The position numbers and the translations under genes were made by a program. Shown piece by piece: positions 26,040-34,265 of a stretch of DNA of 64,000 bases (the first letter of the stretch is position 1; the number at the start of each line of letters is the position of its first letter). A model generated the notes under the pieces. It had not been told where the DNA came from and searched no databases. It saw only the letters and a program-made list of their open reading frames with translations. Source of the DNA: Desulfobacula sp964636495 (GTDB taxonomy: Bacteria > Desulfobacterota > Desulfobacteria > Desulfobacterales > Desulfobacteraceae); assembly GCA_964636495.1 (NCBI GenBank), contig CAZWSL010000014.1:6194-70193 (forward strand), written 5' to 3'.

Positions 26040-27896
26040 CTATGATTTCTGTCTGTTTCTCGATCCATATGGTTTGATGCCCAGACGCTCCAGGGTGCTG
26101 TCAAGAGGTGTCCCATTTTGATTCCACCCTCTGATCTTATAATACGCTTCTTTCATGGCTGCCATATCCCCGGCAGAGATCCTATGTCCTTTTGACGGCC
26201 CGTCCGGCAGGGGTTCCTTAACAAACCGGCTGGGCAGTGTATCCTGGGATGCCTCTATCCCCTGAGCCAGGTTAAAGAGCCGGGTCAAACTCCAGATTCG
26301 TTCTCCTGTTTCCATGAAAGTATCAGGAGAAACACGCCTGCCTGTGGCTCCATGAAAAAGTTCTGCATAAGTTTCAACAGAGATGCCATAGGTGCCGAAG
26401 TCACATTTTACAAGGGTATCGGTTCCAGCGGAATAATTCTGCAAAGAGGCTACCATGGCAGCTTTGTTTCGGGTTGAAACAGGATCAAGCTCAATGCCCT
26501 CCCACTCCCCGACCAGTTCATAGGCCAGGGGGAATCCACGCTGGTGGCAACCGCCTCTGTCCGTTGTCATGTAGGCAAGTCCCATACCTGACACGCCCCT
26601 GGGTCCCCAGGCCGGTGCTTCAAGCCCTTTGGTGTGTACGGCAATATCTTCAGCTCCCTGGCCTATTTCTGCTGCAGCTCTCTTTACACCCCTGGACAAT
26701 AACTCGCCTAATCCCTCTTTTCTTCCGGCAATGGCATGAATCAGGTTTTCTGCCGCTTCTATATTTCCAAATTTCAATTTCATGTCCCCGGGAGGAGGAA
26801 TCATTCCTCTTTCACAAGCTTCCATGGCAAAACCGATCACTGCTCCGGTGGACATGGAATCCATGCCATATCTGTCGCAGAGTTTGGTCAGATGGGCTAC
26901 GGCTTTTATATCGGAAATATCCAGATTTGAACCCATCAGGGCGGCTGATTCATACTCTACAATATCAGAAACGATCCCTTTATATTTTCCGGTACGGACG
27001 GCGCCTATTTTACTGCACCGGATAGGACATCCCATACAGGCATTACTACCCAGCCATAAATGTTTTGCCTGGCCTGTGTCTGACAGGTTTTTTGCTTTGG
27101 CAAAGGTGCCGTTTTGATAATTTCTGTTAGGTAAAAGCCCTGTTTCGTTGGCAAAGTCAACGGAAGATGCTGTACCTGCCTGACGAAAGGCATCCACATC
27201 CAGACTCTTTTCAAGTTCTTTGAAAGCTTTGTTACAGGCTCTGGAAAACCGTTGTTGATCATTCACTTTTACAACTCCAGTCCCTCTGACGGCAACCGCT
27301 TTCAGATTTTTAGAGCCCATGACGGCACCGGCACCCCCCCGGCCTGCCTGACGATTATACTCACAGGCAACAAGCGCATATCTGACCCTGTTTTCACCGG
27401 CCTGACCAATACCGGCGATCTTTACACTGTCATCTCCAATCGCTTCCTTGATCAGGCGATTGGAAGTCAGGGTCCCGGTTCCCCATATATCACCTGCATC
27501 CCGGATCTCAACCCTGTCGTCATCAATCCAGATATATGAAGGATTTTCAGCACAACCACGGATAATAATACCGTCATACCCGGCATATTTGATTTCAGCT
27601 GAAAAACTGCCCCCGAAATAAGAATCCAGGAAAGTATTGGTCAGGGGTGACTTGGTGACAACACATCCTCTCATGGCTGGTGCCATGGTGCCGGTGAGAG
27701 GCCCGGTCATGAACATGATAGGATTTTCCGGGCTGAACGGGTCTGTACCGGGATTGAGCAGGTCAGAAAGAAATTTTGCTCCAAATCCCTTGCCGCCGAT
27801 ATAATCCTGCTTCAGGTCGCTGGAAACTGGAATGATTTCAAATGATTTGCGGGTCAAATCAACCAGCAGCAGTTTATTCGTATAGCTTTCAGTCAT
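26040..27896 (-). CDS. Aldehyde:ferredoxin oxidoreductase (tungsten-type)
   Basis: Tungsten/molybdopterin enzyme oxidising aldehydes to acids with ferredoxin. 618 residues. N-terminal domain: LLLVDLTRKSFEI, IGGKGFGAKFL, MFMTGPLTGTMAPAMRGC; cofactor and cluster motifs include AGRGGAGAVMGSKNLKAV and CMGCPIRCSKIG, with a further Cys near the C-terminal third in the DTLVKCDFGTYG stretch. Start at ATG 27896, which overlaps the ferredoxin stop by eight bases; a longer frame exists but only covers ferredoxin sequence. In this setting it could oxidise acetaldehyde or betaine aldehyde from choline (inference). Confidence 0.93.
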   Translation of the reverse strand: MTESYTNKLLLVDLTRKSFEIIPVSSDLKQDYIGGKGFGAKFLSDLLNPGTDPFSPENPIMFMTGPLTGTMAPAMRGCVVTKSPLTNTFLDSYFGGSFSAEIKYAGYDGIIIRGCAENPSYIWIDDDRVEIRDAGDIWGTGTLTSNRLIKEAIGDDSVKIAGIGQAGENRVRYALVACEYNRQAGRGGAGAVMGSKNLKAVAVRGTGVVKVNDQQRFSRACNKAFKELEKSLDVDAFRQAGTASSVDFANETGLLPNRNYQNGTFAKAKNLSDTGQAKHLWLGSNACMGCPIRCSKIGAVRTGKYKGIVSDIVEYESAALMGSNLDISDIKAVAHLTKLCDRYGMDSMSTGAVIGFAMEACERGMIPPPGDMKLKFGNIEAAENLIHAIAGRKEGLGELLSRGVKRAAAEIGQGAEDIAVHTKGLEAPAWGPRGVSGMGLAYMTTDRGGCHQRGFPLAYELVGEWEGIELDPVSTRNKAAMVASLQNYSAGTDTLVKCDFGTYGISVETYAELFHGATGRRVSPDTFMETGERIWSLTRLFNLAQGIEASQDTLPSRFVKEPLPDGPSKGHRISAGDMAAMKEAYYKIRGWNQNGTPLDSTLERLGIKPYGSRNRQKS

Positions 27897-28323
27897 TGAT
27901 CTTCTCCCGGTTCTTCTCTTTAGCAACAAATTCAAGGGCGCCTGTCGGGCACATCTCAACACATAAAGGACTTCCCTGGCACAGGTCGCACTTATAAGCC
28001 TTTTTTCTTTCCGGGATAAAAAGGATGACACCCATAGGGCAGTATTCTGAACAGAGACCGCATCCGACGCACAGCTCCTCATCTATCTCTACAACACCCT
28101 GGTTATTCCTTTGAATAGCTTTTGCCGGGCAGACATTCATGCAATAGGCATTTTCACACTGATTACAGACCACCGGAATGTGGTATAAATTTTCATTTTT
28201 CTGATTAATAACCAGTCGTGACAATCTTGGATTATATCCCTCAAAAAGCGCGGATGAACATGCCAGCTGGCAGATGCAGCATCCAGAGCATTTGTCAAAG
28301 TGTGTATGAATAAAAATATTGAT
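27889..28323 (-). CDS. Polyferredoxin partner of aldehyde oxidoreductase, start codon unclear
   Basis: Electron acceptor for the AOR, with about four 4Fe-4S motifs: KCSGCCICQLACS, CNQCENAYCMNVCP, CVGCGLCSEYCP and CDLCQGSPLCVEMCP. The first canonical start (TTG at 28224) would delete the whole first cluster motif. In frame upstream the protein continues IFIHTHFDKCSGCCICQLAC back to ATC codons at 28326 and 28323, the latter six bases after AGGAG, and then a stop. So initiation must be at AUC/AUU, or an ATG has mutated. I give 28323 as the working start. It is the first gene of the ferredoxin-AOR operon. Confidence 0.75.
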   Translation of the reverse strand: MNIFIHTHFDKCSGCCICQLACSSALFEGYNPRLSRLVINQKNENLYHIPVVCNQCENAYCMNVCPAKAIQRNNQGVVEIDEELCVGCGLCSEYCPMGVILFIPERKKAYKCDLCQGSPLCVEMCPTGALEFVAKEKNREKIND

Positions 28324-28402
28324 GATTCTCTCCTGTTATATATACATGGTTAATTTTATTTGCGGCTCAGAGAGTATCATATATCAAGGCTGAGATAAAT
28401 AA

Positions 28403-28420
28403 TTTTCCTGTACAGGAAAA
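28403..28420. promoter_or_regulatory. Perfect 18-bp palindrome, candidate operator
   Basis: TTTTCCTGTACAGGAAAA is an exact 18-bp dyad about 80 bp upstream of the ferredoxin-AOR start, in otherwise gene-free AT-rich DNA (28327-28605). Perfect symmetry without a following T-run argues for a protein-binding site rather than a terminator. The bound factor is unknown. Confidence 0.5.
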
Positions 28421-28605
28421 ATTAATTATATGGTGATCTGCCATATTTAACTCTGGCGATATATGAAAATTTTTAACAAAAAAGTAAGATCAGGTCAGAA
28501 AAATCCATTCCAGACTACTCGTATTTCATTCATTTTAAATTCTTTTTGAGGCCACAGCTGCAAAATTAAAATACAAGCCAATAATAACTGGTTACATGTG
28601 AGTTG

Positions 28606-28639
28606 TAAAAAAACAGGCCGGAAAAATATTTCCGGCCTG
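28606..28639 (-). terminator. Rho-independent terminator of the ABC transporter operon
   Basis: CAGGCCGGAAA (28614-28624) pairs exactly with TTTCCGGCCTG (28629-28639), giving an 11-bp stem with a tiny loop. On the minus strand it is followed by a run of seven T. It ends transcription about 27 bp after the binding-protein gene. Confidence 0.85.
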
Positions 28640-28666
28640 CTAACACTCTTAATTCAGATATCTATT

Positions 28667-30259
28667 TTATTTAAACCACCAGCGCTCTGTGTTATGGTGT
28701 CCATCCAGTTCCATATGAGCAGACACTGGTCCGGAAGTGGCAATTTTACTGGAACGGGCTTCCACAATATTATTAAACATGGGAACTATAGTTCCACTGT
28801 CATTTCTGCAGATTTCCTGCATTTCACCGTACATCTGAGCTCGTTTGGCGTCATCCAGCTCCGCCCGGGCTTCCACGAGCAGTTTATTGAACCTATCATG
28901 CTTCCAGTGGGTATCATTCCATGGTGCATCTGCTGCATAGGCTATGGAAAACATCATATCCTCCACCGGACGTCCTGACCAATAACAGAAACACCACTCT
29001 TTTTTGGTCCAGACATTGCTCCAGTAACCATCACTGGGTTCCCGCACTACATTGATTTTAATACCGGCTTTTTTAGCGCTTTCCTGCAGGAGTACCGCTG
29101 CATCCACAGCACCGGAGAAGGCTGCATCTGAAGCATGGAGATTAAATGTATGATCCAGCATCCCGGCTTTTTTCATAAAGAATTTCGCTTTTTCCGGATC
29201 ATAGGCTCTCTGTTCCAAATTGCTTGCATGATACCGGTTGATACTTGAAATGGGATGGTCGTTCCCTTTTTCTCCATACCCCTTTAGTATGGTTTTCAGC
29301 ATTTCATCCCGATTAACTGCAAGTTTTAATGCCATACGGACATTGGGATCGTCATAGGGTTTCATATCTGTCATCATTGGAATGGAATAATGCATAAGGC
29401 TGGGCAGAGCAGTCACATCAATACCCGGCATCCTCTTTAACAGGTGTGCTGTTTTAACATCTACCCTGTCTATGGCATCCACCCGCTTTGTTTTTAAGGC
29501 ATTGGTTCTGGCATTCACATCAGTAATTGCCAGGGTTTCAATCGCATCAAAATGGGCTTTGCCAGTTTTCCAATAATTTGGATTGCGTTTTGTGAGGGAT
29601 CTTACTCCTGGTTCCCAGCTTTCCAGTATATATCCGCCCGTACCTATTCCTTTGTCCCAATCTTTGCCCTTGGTTCCGTCGGGATGAATTTTCAAATGAT
29701 AATCACCCATGATAAAAGGAAAGTCAGCACTACCGCTGGCAAGTTCAAATACAACTTCATACTTTCCATTGGCTTTTGCACTGGTAATGTCTTTTAACAG
29801 GGGTTTGGCAGCTGACTTGGAGTCTTTACCCCTGTGATGCTGGACAGAATAAATGACATCTTCTGCTGTCAATGTTTTGCCATTGTGGAATTCAACACCT
29901 TTGCGCAGCTTAAACGTCCATTTTTTTGCATCTGCTGAAGCACCCCAGGATTCTGCAAGTTCCGGAATAGGCTTGAAATTATGATCAATCTCAACAAGAC
30001 AATTAGCCAACTGACCGCTGGTATTAATAGCATGGTTGGCAAGAAGGGTTGCAGGATCAATGGAGTCAGAAGTGGCACCACCGGTCATTGCATGTCTGAG
30101 AGTTCCGCCTTTTTTTGGGGTGGCTGCAAAAGCCTTGCTCGTTAAAAAGGAAGGGATTGCGGCTGCTGAAATGCCCAGAGCGGAGAGTCCGCGGATAAAC
30201 TGCCTCCGGCTGATTTTTTTCTGGTTAAACATCTGTGTTAAACATGTTAAGTCATTCAT
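28667..30259 (-). CDS. ABC transporter substrate-binding protein, dipeptide/oligopeptide family, Tat-exported
   Basis: Periplasmic solute-binding protein of family 5 (SBP_bac_5), 530 residues. The N-terminus carries a twin-arginine signal (ISRRQFIRGLSALG) and a cleavage-type AFA-A, so export is likely through Tat. Family 5 signature is visible in SWGASADAKKWTFKLRKGVEFHNG and ALKLAVNRDEML. It is the last gene of the permease-permease-ATPase-SBP operon. Such transporters also carry quaternary amines or other compounds; the substrate here may be a carnitine- or choline-related compound (inference). Confidence 0.9.
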   Translation of the reverse strand: MNDLTCLTQMFNQKKISRRQFIRGLSALGISAAAIPSFLTSKAFAATPKKGGTLRHAMTGGATSDSIDPATLLANHAINTSGQLANCLVEIDHNFKPIPELAESWGASADAKKWTFKLRKGVEFHNGKTLTAEDVIYSVQHHRGKDSKSAAKPLLKDITSAKANGKYEVVFELASGSADFPFIMGDYHLKIHPDGTKGKDWDKGIGTGGYILESWEPGVRSLTKRNPNYWKTGKAHFDAIETLAITDVNARTNALKTKRVDAIDRVDVKTAHLLKRMPGIDVTALPSLMHYSIPMMTDMKPYDDPNVRMALKLAVNRDEMLKTILKGYGEKGNDHPISSINRYHASNLEQRAYDPEKAKFFMKKAGMLDHTFNLHASDAAFSGAVDAAVLLQESAKKAGIKINVVREPSDGYWSNVWTKKEWCFCYWSGRPVEDMMFSIAYAADAPWNDTHWKHDRFNKLLVEARAELDDAKRAQMYGEMQEICRNDSGTIVPMFNNIVEARSSKIATSGPVSAHMELDGHHNTERWWFK

Positions 30260-30306
30260 AATAATTCCTCCTTGTCAAATTATTTTAGGTTATTGGATTA
30301 AACAAA

Positions 30307-31923
30307 TCATATAAAAGTTGAGGCACGCTCGGCCAAAAGTTTGTCCAGCCAGTCCGGGTCCATTTCCGGCACAGATGCCAGCAGCTTGTCCGTATATTCA
30401 TGGTGGGGCGGGTTCAAAACTTTTTTCTTTTCTCCCTGCTCAATTATTTTGCCCTGGAGCATGATTACAATTTTATCTGCAATGGCTTTAACCGTTGCAA
30501 GGTCATGGGTAATAAAAAGGTAGGACATATTGGTTTTATTCTGCAGATCCTGCAACAGGTTGAGTATGCCTTCACCCACCAGTTGATCCAGGGCTGATGT
30601 GACTTCATCGCAGATGATAAGATCTGGTTCGGCTGCCAGGGCTCTTGCAATACAGATCCTCTGTTTTTCTCCACCTGAAAGTTCAGTGGTTAAACGATCA
30701 ATATAGGAATCCGGATCCAATTCAATATTTATTAAAAGTTCTCTTATTCTTGCATCGGCTTTTTTCCCCCTGATTCCAAAATAAAACTCCAGAGGCCTGC
30801 CAATTACTTTTCTGACGGTCTGTTTTGGGTTTAATGCAGTATCGGGCATCTGATAGATCATCTGCATTTTTCTTAAGTCTTGTTTCTCCCGGTCTTTTAA
30901 TTTTATGGGAAGTTCTTTTCCAAGAAATTTTATGGATCCCTTAATGGCAGGTAGAAGACCTGTAACCACCTTTGCCAGGGTAGATTTTCCACTGCCGGAT
31001 TCACCTACCAGAGCAACTGTTCTGCCTCTTCTAATGATTAAATCAATATCTTCAACTACATTTTTATCCCCTGTGTAGGTTGCTGCAACATCCTTAATTT
31101 CCAGGATGACATCCATTTTATCGGTAATGGTCTTATCTTCCCGCAGAGATCTTACATTTAATAACTCTCTGGTATATATTTCCTTTGGATTCTCGAGCAG
31201 GTCCCTGGTCTCACCCTCTTCTACAAGGCGGCCGTTTCTTAATACCATGATTCTATGGGCCACCTGTGCCACTACGGCCAGGTCATGGGTGATATACAGG
31301 GCAGCTTTGTTCATTTTTTCAGTAATTTCTTTGACAGCAGCCAACACTTCAATCTGGGTGGTTACATCCAGAGCAGTTGTGGGCTCATCAAAGACAATGA
31401 TATCTGGTTTGCAGGACATGGCCATGGCCACCATGGCTCGCTGGAGCTGACCACCTGAAAGTTCATGGGGATAACGGTATCCTATTTTTTCCGGGGTTGG
31501 CAAAAAAAGACGTCGATAGATTTCAATTGCTTCCTTTTCAGCATCAGATTGGGCCATCAGCCCGTGCTGAACCGGTGCTTCTGCATACTGTTTTATAACC
31601 CTGTGGGATGGATTAAAGGAAGCTGCCGCACTCTGGGCCACATAGGCGATCTTGGATCCTCTGATCGTCCTTAACTCTTCTTCAGAGGCGTTAAATAATT
31701 CCCGCCCGTCAAGGTTTATGGATCCTGAGGCTATCCTGCATCCCTGACGGCAATATCCCATGGCAGCAAGACCGATGGTGGATTTGCCGGCACCTGATTC
31801 ACCTATGAGTCCGAGAACTCTTCCTTTTTTCAGATTCAGGCTGATGTTACGGACAATGGGTTGCCATTTATCTTCATAGTAGGCTTCCAGGTTCAAATTT
31901 TTTATTTCCAGCAGGTTGTCCAT
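30307..31923 (-). CDS. ABC transporter, fused double ATPase (DppD-DppF type)
   Basis: 538 residues with two nucleotide-binding domains in one chain. First: GESGAGKSTIGLA, LSGGQLQRAMVA, DEPTTALD. Second: GESGSGKSTLAKV, LSGGEKQRICIA, DEVTSALD. Usually two separate genes encode these. Start at ATG 31923 (MDNLLEIKN) preceded by AGGAAGGAAAATAG; the longer frame from 31980 overlaps the permease gene. Powers the dipeptide-type uptake system. Confidence 0.93.
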   Translation of the reverse strand: MDNLLEIKNLNLEAYYEDKWQPIVRNISLNLKKGRVLGLIGESGAGKSTIGLAAMGYCRQGCRIASGSINLDGRELFNASEEELRTIRGSKIAYVAQSAAASFNPSHRVIKQYAEAPVQHGLMAQSDAEKEAIEIYRRLFLPTPEKIGYRYPHELSGGQLQRAMVAMAMSCKPDIIVFDEPTTALDVTTQIEVLAAVKEITEKMNKAALYITHDLAVVAQVAHRIMVLRNGRLVEEGETRDLLENPKEIYTRELLNVRSLREDKTITDKMDVILEIKDVAATYTGDKNVVEDIDLIIRRGRTVALVGESGSGKSTLAKVVTGLLPAIKGSIKFLGKELPIKLKDREKQDLRKMQMIYQMPDTALNPKQTVRKVIGRPLEFYFGIRGKKADARIRELLINIELDPDSYIDRLTTELSGGEKQRICIARALAAEPDLIICDEVTSALDQLVGEGILNLLQDLQNKTNMSYLFITHDLATVKAIADKIVIMLQGKIIEQGEKKKVLNPPHHEYTDKLLASVPEMDPDWLDKLLAERASTFI

Positions 31924-31936
31924 TCTATTTTCCTTC

Positions 31937-32755
31937 CTATTCATGCAGACCACTTGATAAATGTAAAAACCAGTCAACAATTAAATTGACACCCACGGTT
32001 AGGAGTGCAATTGCCCCGGCCGGGATTAAGGGGATATATATGCCAAAGGTAATAGCTCCGGCATTTTCTCTGACCATTCCACCCCAGTCTGCCAGGGGAG
32101 GCTGAAGACCCAGGCCCAGAAAGCTTAAAGAGGCAATAAAGAGGAAAACAAAACAGAACCGCAGACCAAACTCAGCAATAAGAGGCGGCAGGGCATTGGG
32201 CAGGATCTCGTGCCTTATGATCCACCAGAGCCCTTCTCCTCTCAATCTGGCGGCTTCCACAAACTCCATCACCTCTATATCCATTGCAACAGCCCTGGAT
32301 AAACGGTACACTCTGGTAGAATCCAAAATGGCAATTGTAAAAATCAGGGTGGGGATAGATGATCCAAGAACGGATAATATCATCAAGGCAAAAATAAGAG
32401 TTGGAAAGGCCATGAGAATATCTATGATCCTACTTAACAGCTGGTCAGTCCAACCGCCTTTAACAGCAGCAATAAAGCCTAGAATTGATCCAAGAAAAAA
32501 AGAGAGAGTTGTTGTGATAAATGCCAGGGCAATCGTATTTCTGCCACCATATACCATGCGGGTAAAAAGATCTCTTCCAATATGGTCGGTGCCTAAATAA
32601 AATTGACTGGAAAGACTTTCCCACACATCTCCTACTATCGTGGTTTCCCCAAAGGGTGCTATAATGGGGGCAAAAACAGCAATCAGGATGTTAAAGAGAA
32701 CAATTCCCATACCAATTCGAGCTGAGAGAGGCGACTGTTTTAAAAGCTGTATCAA
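31937..32755 (-). CDS. ABC transporter permease (DppC type)
   Basis: Second membrane component. 272 residues with about six TM helices. The EAA-type loop that contacts the ATPase is seen in EFVEAARLRGEGLWWIIRHEILPNALPPL. N-terminal PLSARIGMGIVLFNILIAVFAP is typical of DppC/OppC. Start is a TTG eight bases after GGAG. 12 bp after the first permease. Confidence 0.93.
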   Translation of the reverse strand: MIQLLKQSPLSARIGMGIVLFNILIAVFAPIIAPFGETTIVGDVWESLSSQFYLGTDHIGRDLFTRMVYGGRNTIALAFITTTLSFFLGSILGFIAAVKGGWTDQLLSRIIDILMAFPTLIFALMILSVLGSSIPTLIFTIAILDSTRVYRLSRAVAMDIEVMEFVEAARLRGEGLWWIIRHEILPNALPPLIAEFGLRFCFVFLFIASLSFLGLGLQPPLADWGGMVRENAGAITFGIYIPLIPAGAIALLTVGVNLIVDWFLHLSSGLHE

Positions 32756-32767
32756 AAAGCACTCCTT

Positions 32768-33727
32768 TTAGTTTGTTGATTGTCTGAGTTTCGGGTTGGA
32801 CAGCATGGAGAGAATATCAGCCGCCATATTTAAAAAAATATACGCTATGGAAAAAATCAATCCAGATGCCTGAACTACAGGAAGATCCCTTTTGGATACT
32901 GAATCAACCAGTAGTTGTCCCAGTCCGGGATATACAAAAACCACTTCCACAATAACAACACCCACAACCAGATAAGCCAGGTTAACTGCAACCACATTGA
33001 TTACCGGGGACAAAGAGTTGGGGAATGCATGCAGCAGAATGATTCTTGACTTTTTTATTCCTTTTATTTCAGCCATTTCAATATAGGCACCGGCCAGCAC
33101 ATTTATAATGGCAGCCCTGGTCTGGCGCATCATGTGTGCTGTCACAACACAGGTGAGTGTCAGCGAAGGCAGCAGGATGGTATATATTTTACTGGCAAAC
33201 CCCATATTTTCTTCAATGATGGAAAGGCTGGGAAAAATATTTAATTGAACAGATAAAAGGGTAATCAGAATATAGGCTACAAAAAATTCCGGAAAAGAGA
33301 TAAAGGAAAGAGTGGTTGTTGAAATCAGTTTGTCAAAAAATGTATTACGATAAAATGCTGCAAGCATTCCCAGAAAAATTGCCAGAGGCACGGCAATCAG
33401 GGCTGTGGACATGGCCAAAAACAGTGTGTTGGAAAGCCTCGTGCTGATTAAATCTGCAACCGGTCTGCCATTGGCAAGGGAATTTCCAAAATGACCATGT
33501 ACAAAATCATTAAGCCAGGTAACATACCGGACATGAGGCGGCAGATCAAGTTTGAGTTCCTTGCGAAAAGCTTCCACAGTCTCGGGAGTGGCAGATTGTC
33601 CCAGAACAGTCTCTGCAACATCGCCAGGAAGTATCTCTACTCCGATAAAAATAATAAGTGAAATGATGAATACGGTAATCAGGCTTGCACCGGTTCGCTT
33701 GAGAATTAACATTAAAACTTTTTTCAT
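32768..33727 (-). CDS. ABC transporter permease (DppB type)
   Basis: First gene of the uptake operon; 319 residues, about six TM helices. It starts LILKRTGASLITVFIISLII and contains the DppB hallmarks PGDVAETVLGQ and AYIEMAEIKGIKKSRIILLHAFPNSL (EAA loop). A TTGACA/TATGGT promoter lies 45-70 bp upstream. Confidence 0.93.
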   Translation of the reverse strand: MKKVLMLILKRTGASLITVFIISLIIFIGVEILPGDVAETVLGQSATPETVEAFRKELKLDLPPHVRYVTWLNDFVHGHFGNSLANGRPVADLISTRLSNTLFLAMSTALIAVPLAIFLGMLAAFYRNTFFDKLISTTTLSFISFPEFFVAYILITLLSVQLNIFPSLSIIEENMGFASKIYTILLPSLTLTCVVTAHMMRQTRAAIINVLAGAYIEMAEIKGIKKSRIILLHAFPNSLSPVINVVAVNLAYLVVGVVIVEVVFVYPGLGQLLVDSVSKRDLPVVQASGLIFSIAYIFLNMAADILSMLSNPKLRQSTN

Positions 33728-33769
33728 AAAATGAATCCAATTTTTTTTATTAACACTGATTTCAATAGG

Positions 33770-33798
33770 ACCATATCTAACACTAAAAGATTTGTCAA
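33770..33798 (-). promoter_or_regulatory. Sigma70-type promoter of the ABC transporter operon
   Basis: On the reverse strand TTGACA (complement of 33793-33798) and TATGGT (complement of 33770-33775) with 17 bp spacing, about 45 bp before the permease start. Confidence 0.55.
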
Positions 33799-33931
33799 AT
33801 GCACAATTTTGTTTTCTGGATGTTTGTTATAAGGTTCAAATCTCAAATAATTTCTTCGACCCGTTACGATGCAGGTTGTCTTATCCACCCTGGTGTCTGA
33901 ATAATTTTTTAAACTTCACAGAGCTCTTCCA

Positions 33932-34162
33932 TTGAAAGGCAAAAATACTGGGATCAGGAAATTTCGTGAGAAAGTAAAAGAAGAAAACGGCAATAAGCTT
34001 ATTATCTTTGACCATGACCGCTATGCAATCTTTGATGCTTATGAAGTGTTTATTCTATGCGGGCGTAATGTCCTCAGATCCACAGGTACCCCTGAAAAGA
34101 TTACTGCACAAGACATATTATTAAATCGGCATATAACATCATCAAACCTGTTTATTTCATAA
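33932..34162 (+). CDS. Small orphan protein or remnant, possibly from a mobile element
   Basis: 76 codons on the plus strand inside an otherwise minus-strand island. It begins with TTG after a GAGCTC that is a poor ribosome-binding site. The sequence has lysine-rich KFREKVKEENGNKLIIFDHD followed by RYAIFDAYEVFILCGRNVL. The style is that of a C-terminal fragment of a transposase or similar protein, but I could not name a family. In frame upstream are more open codons interrupted by a stop at 33902. Rest of the 33728-34265 gap holds only a promoter and AT-rich DNA. Confidence 0.3.
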   Translation: MKGKNTGIRKFREKVKEENGNKLIIFDHDRYAIFDAYEVFILCGRNVLRSTGTPEKITAQDILLNRHITSSNLFIS

Positions 34163-34265
34163 AATCTTAAGCGCTTTTTTAAAGTGACACGTTCTGTTTT
34201 TTTTATTTGTCTAAAAACTTGTGTAATTTACTATAATTTAACACTATCGCTTTTCAGCTTAAGTT

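Noticed and set aside
27897..28082. 62-residue N-terminal extension of the aldehyde oxidoreductase
   Set aside because: It is the ferredoxin gene read in another frame; the ATG at 27896 gives the standard N-terminus.
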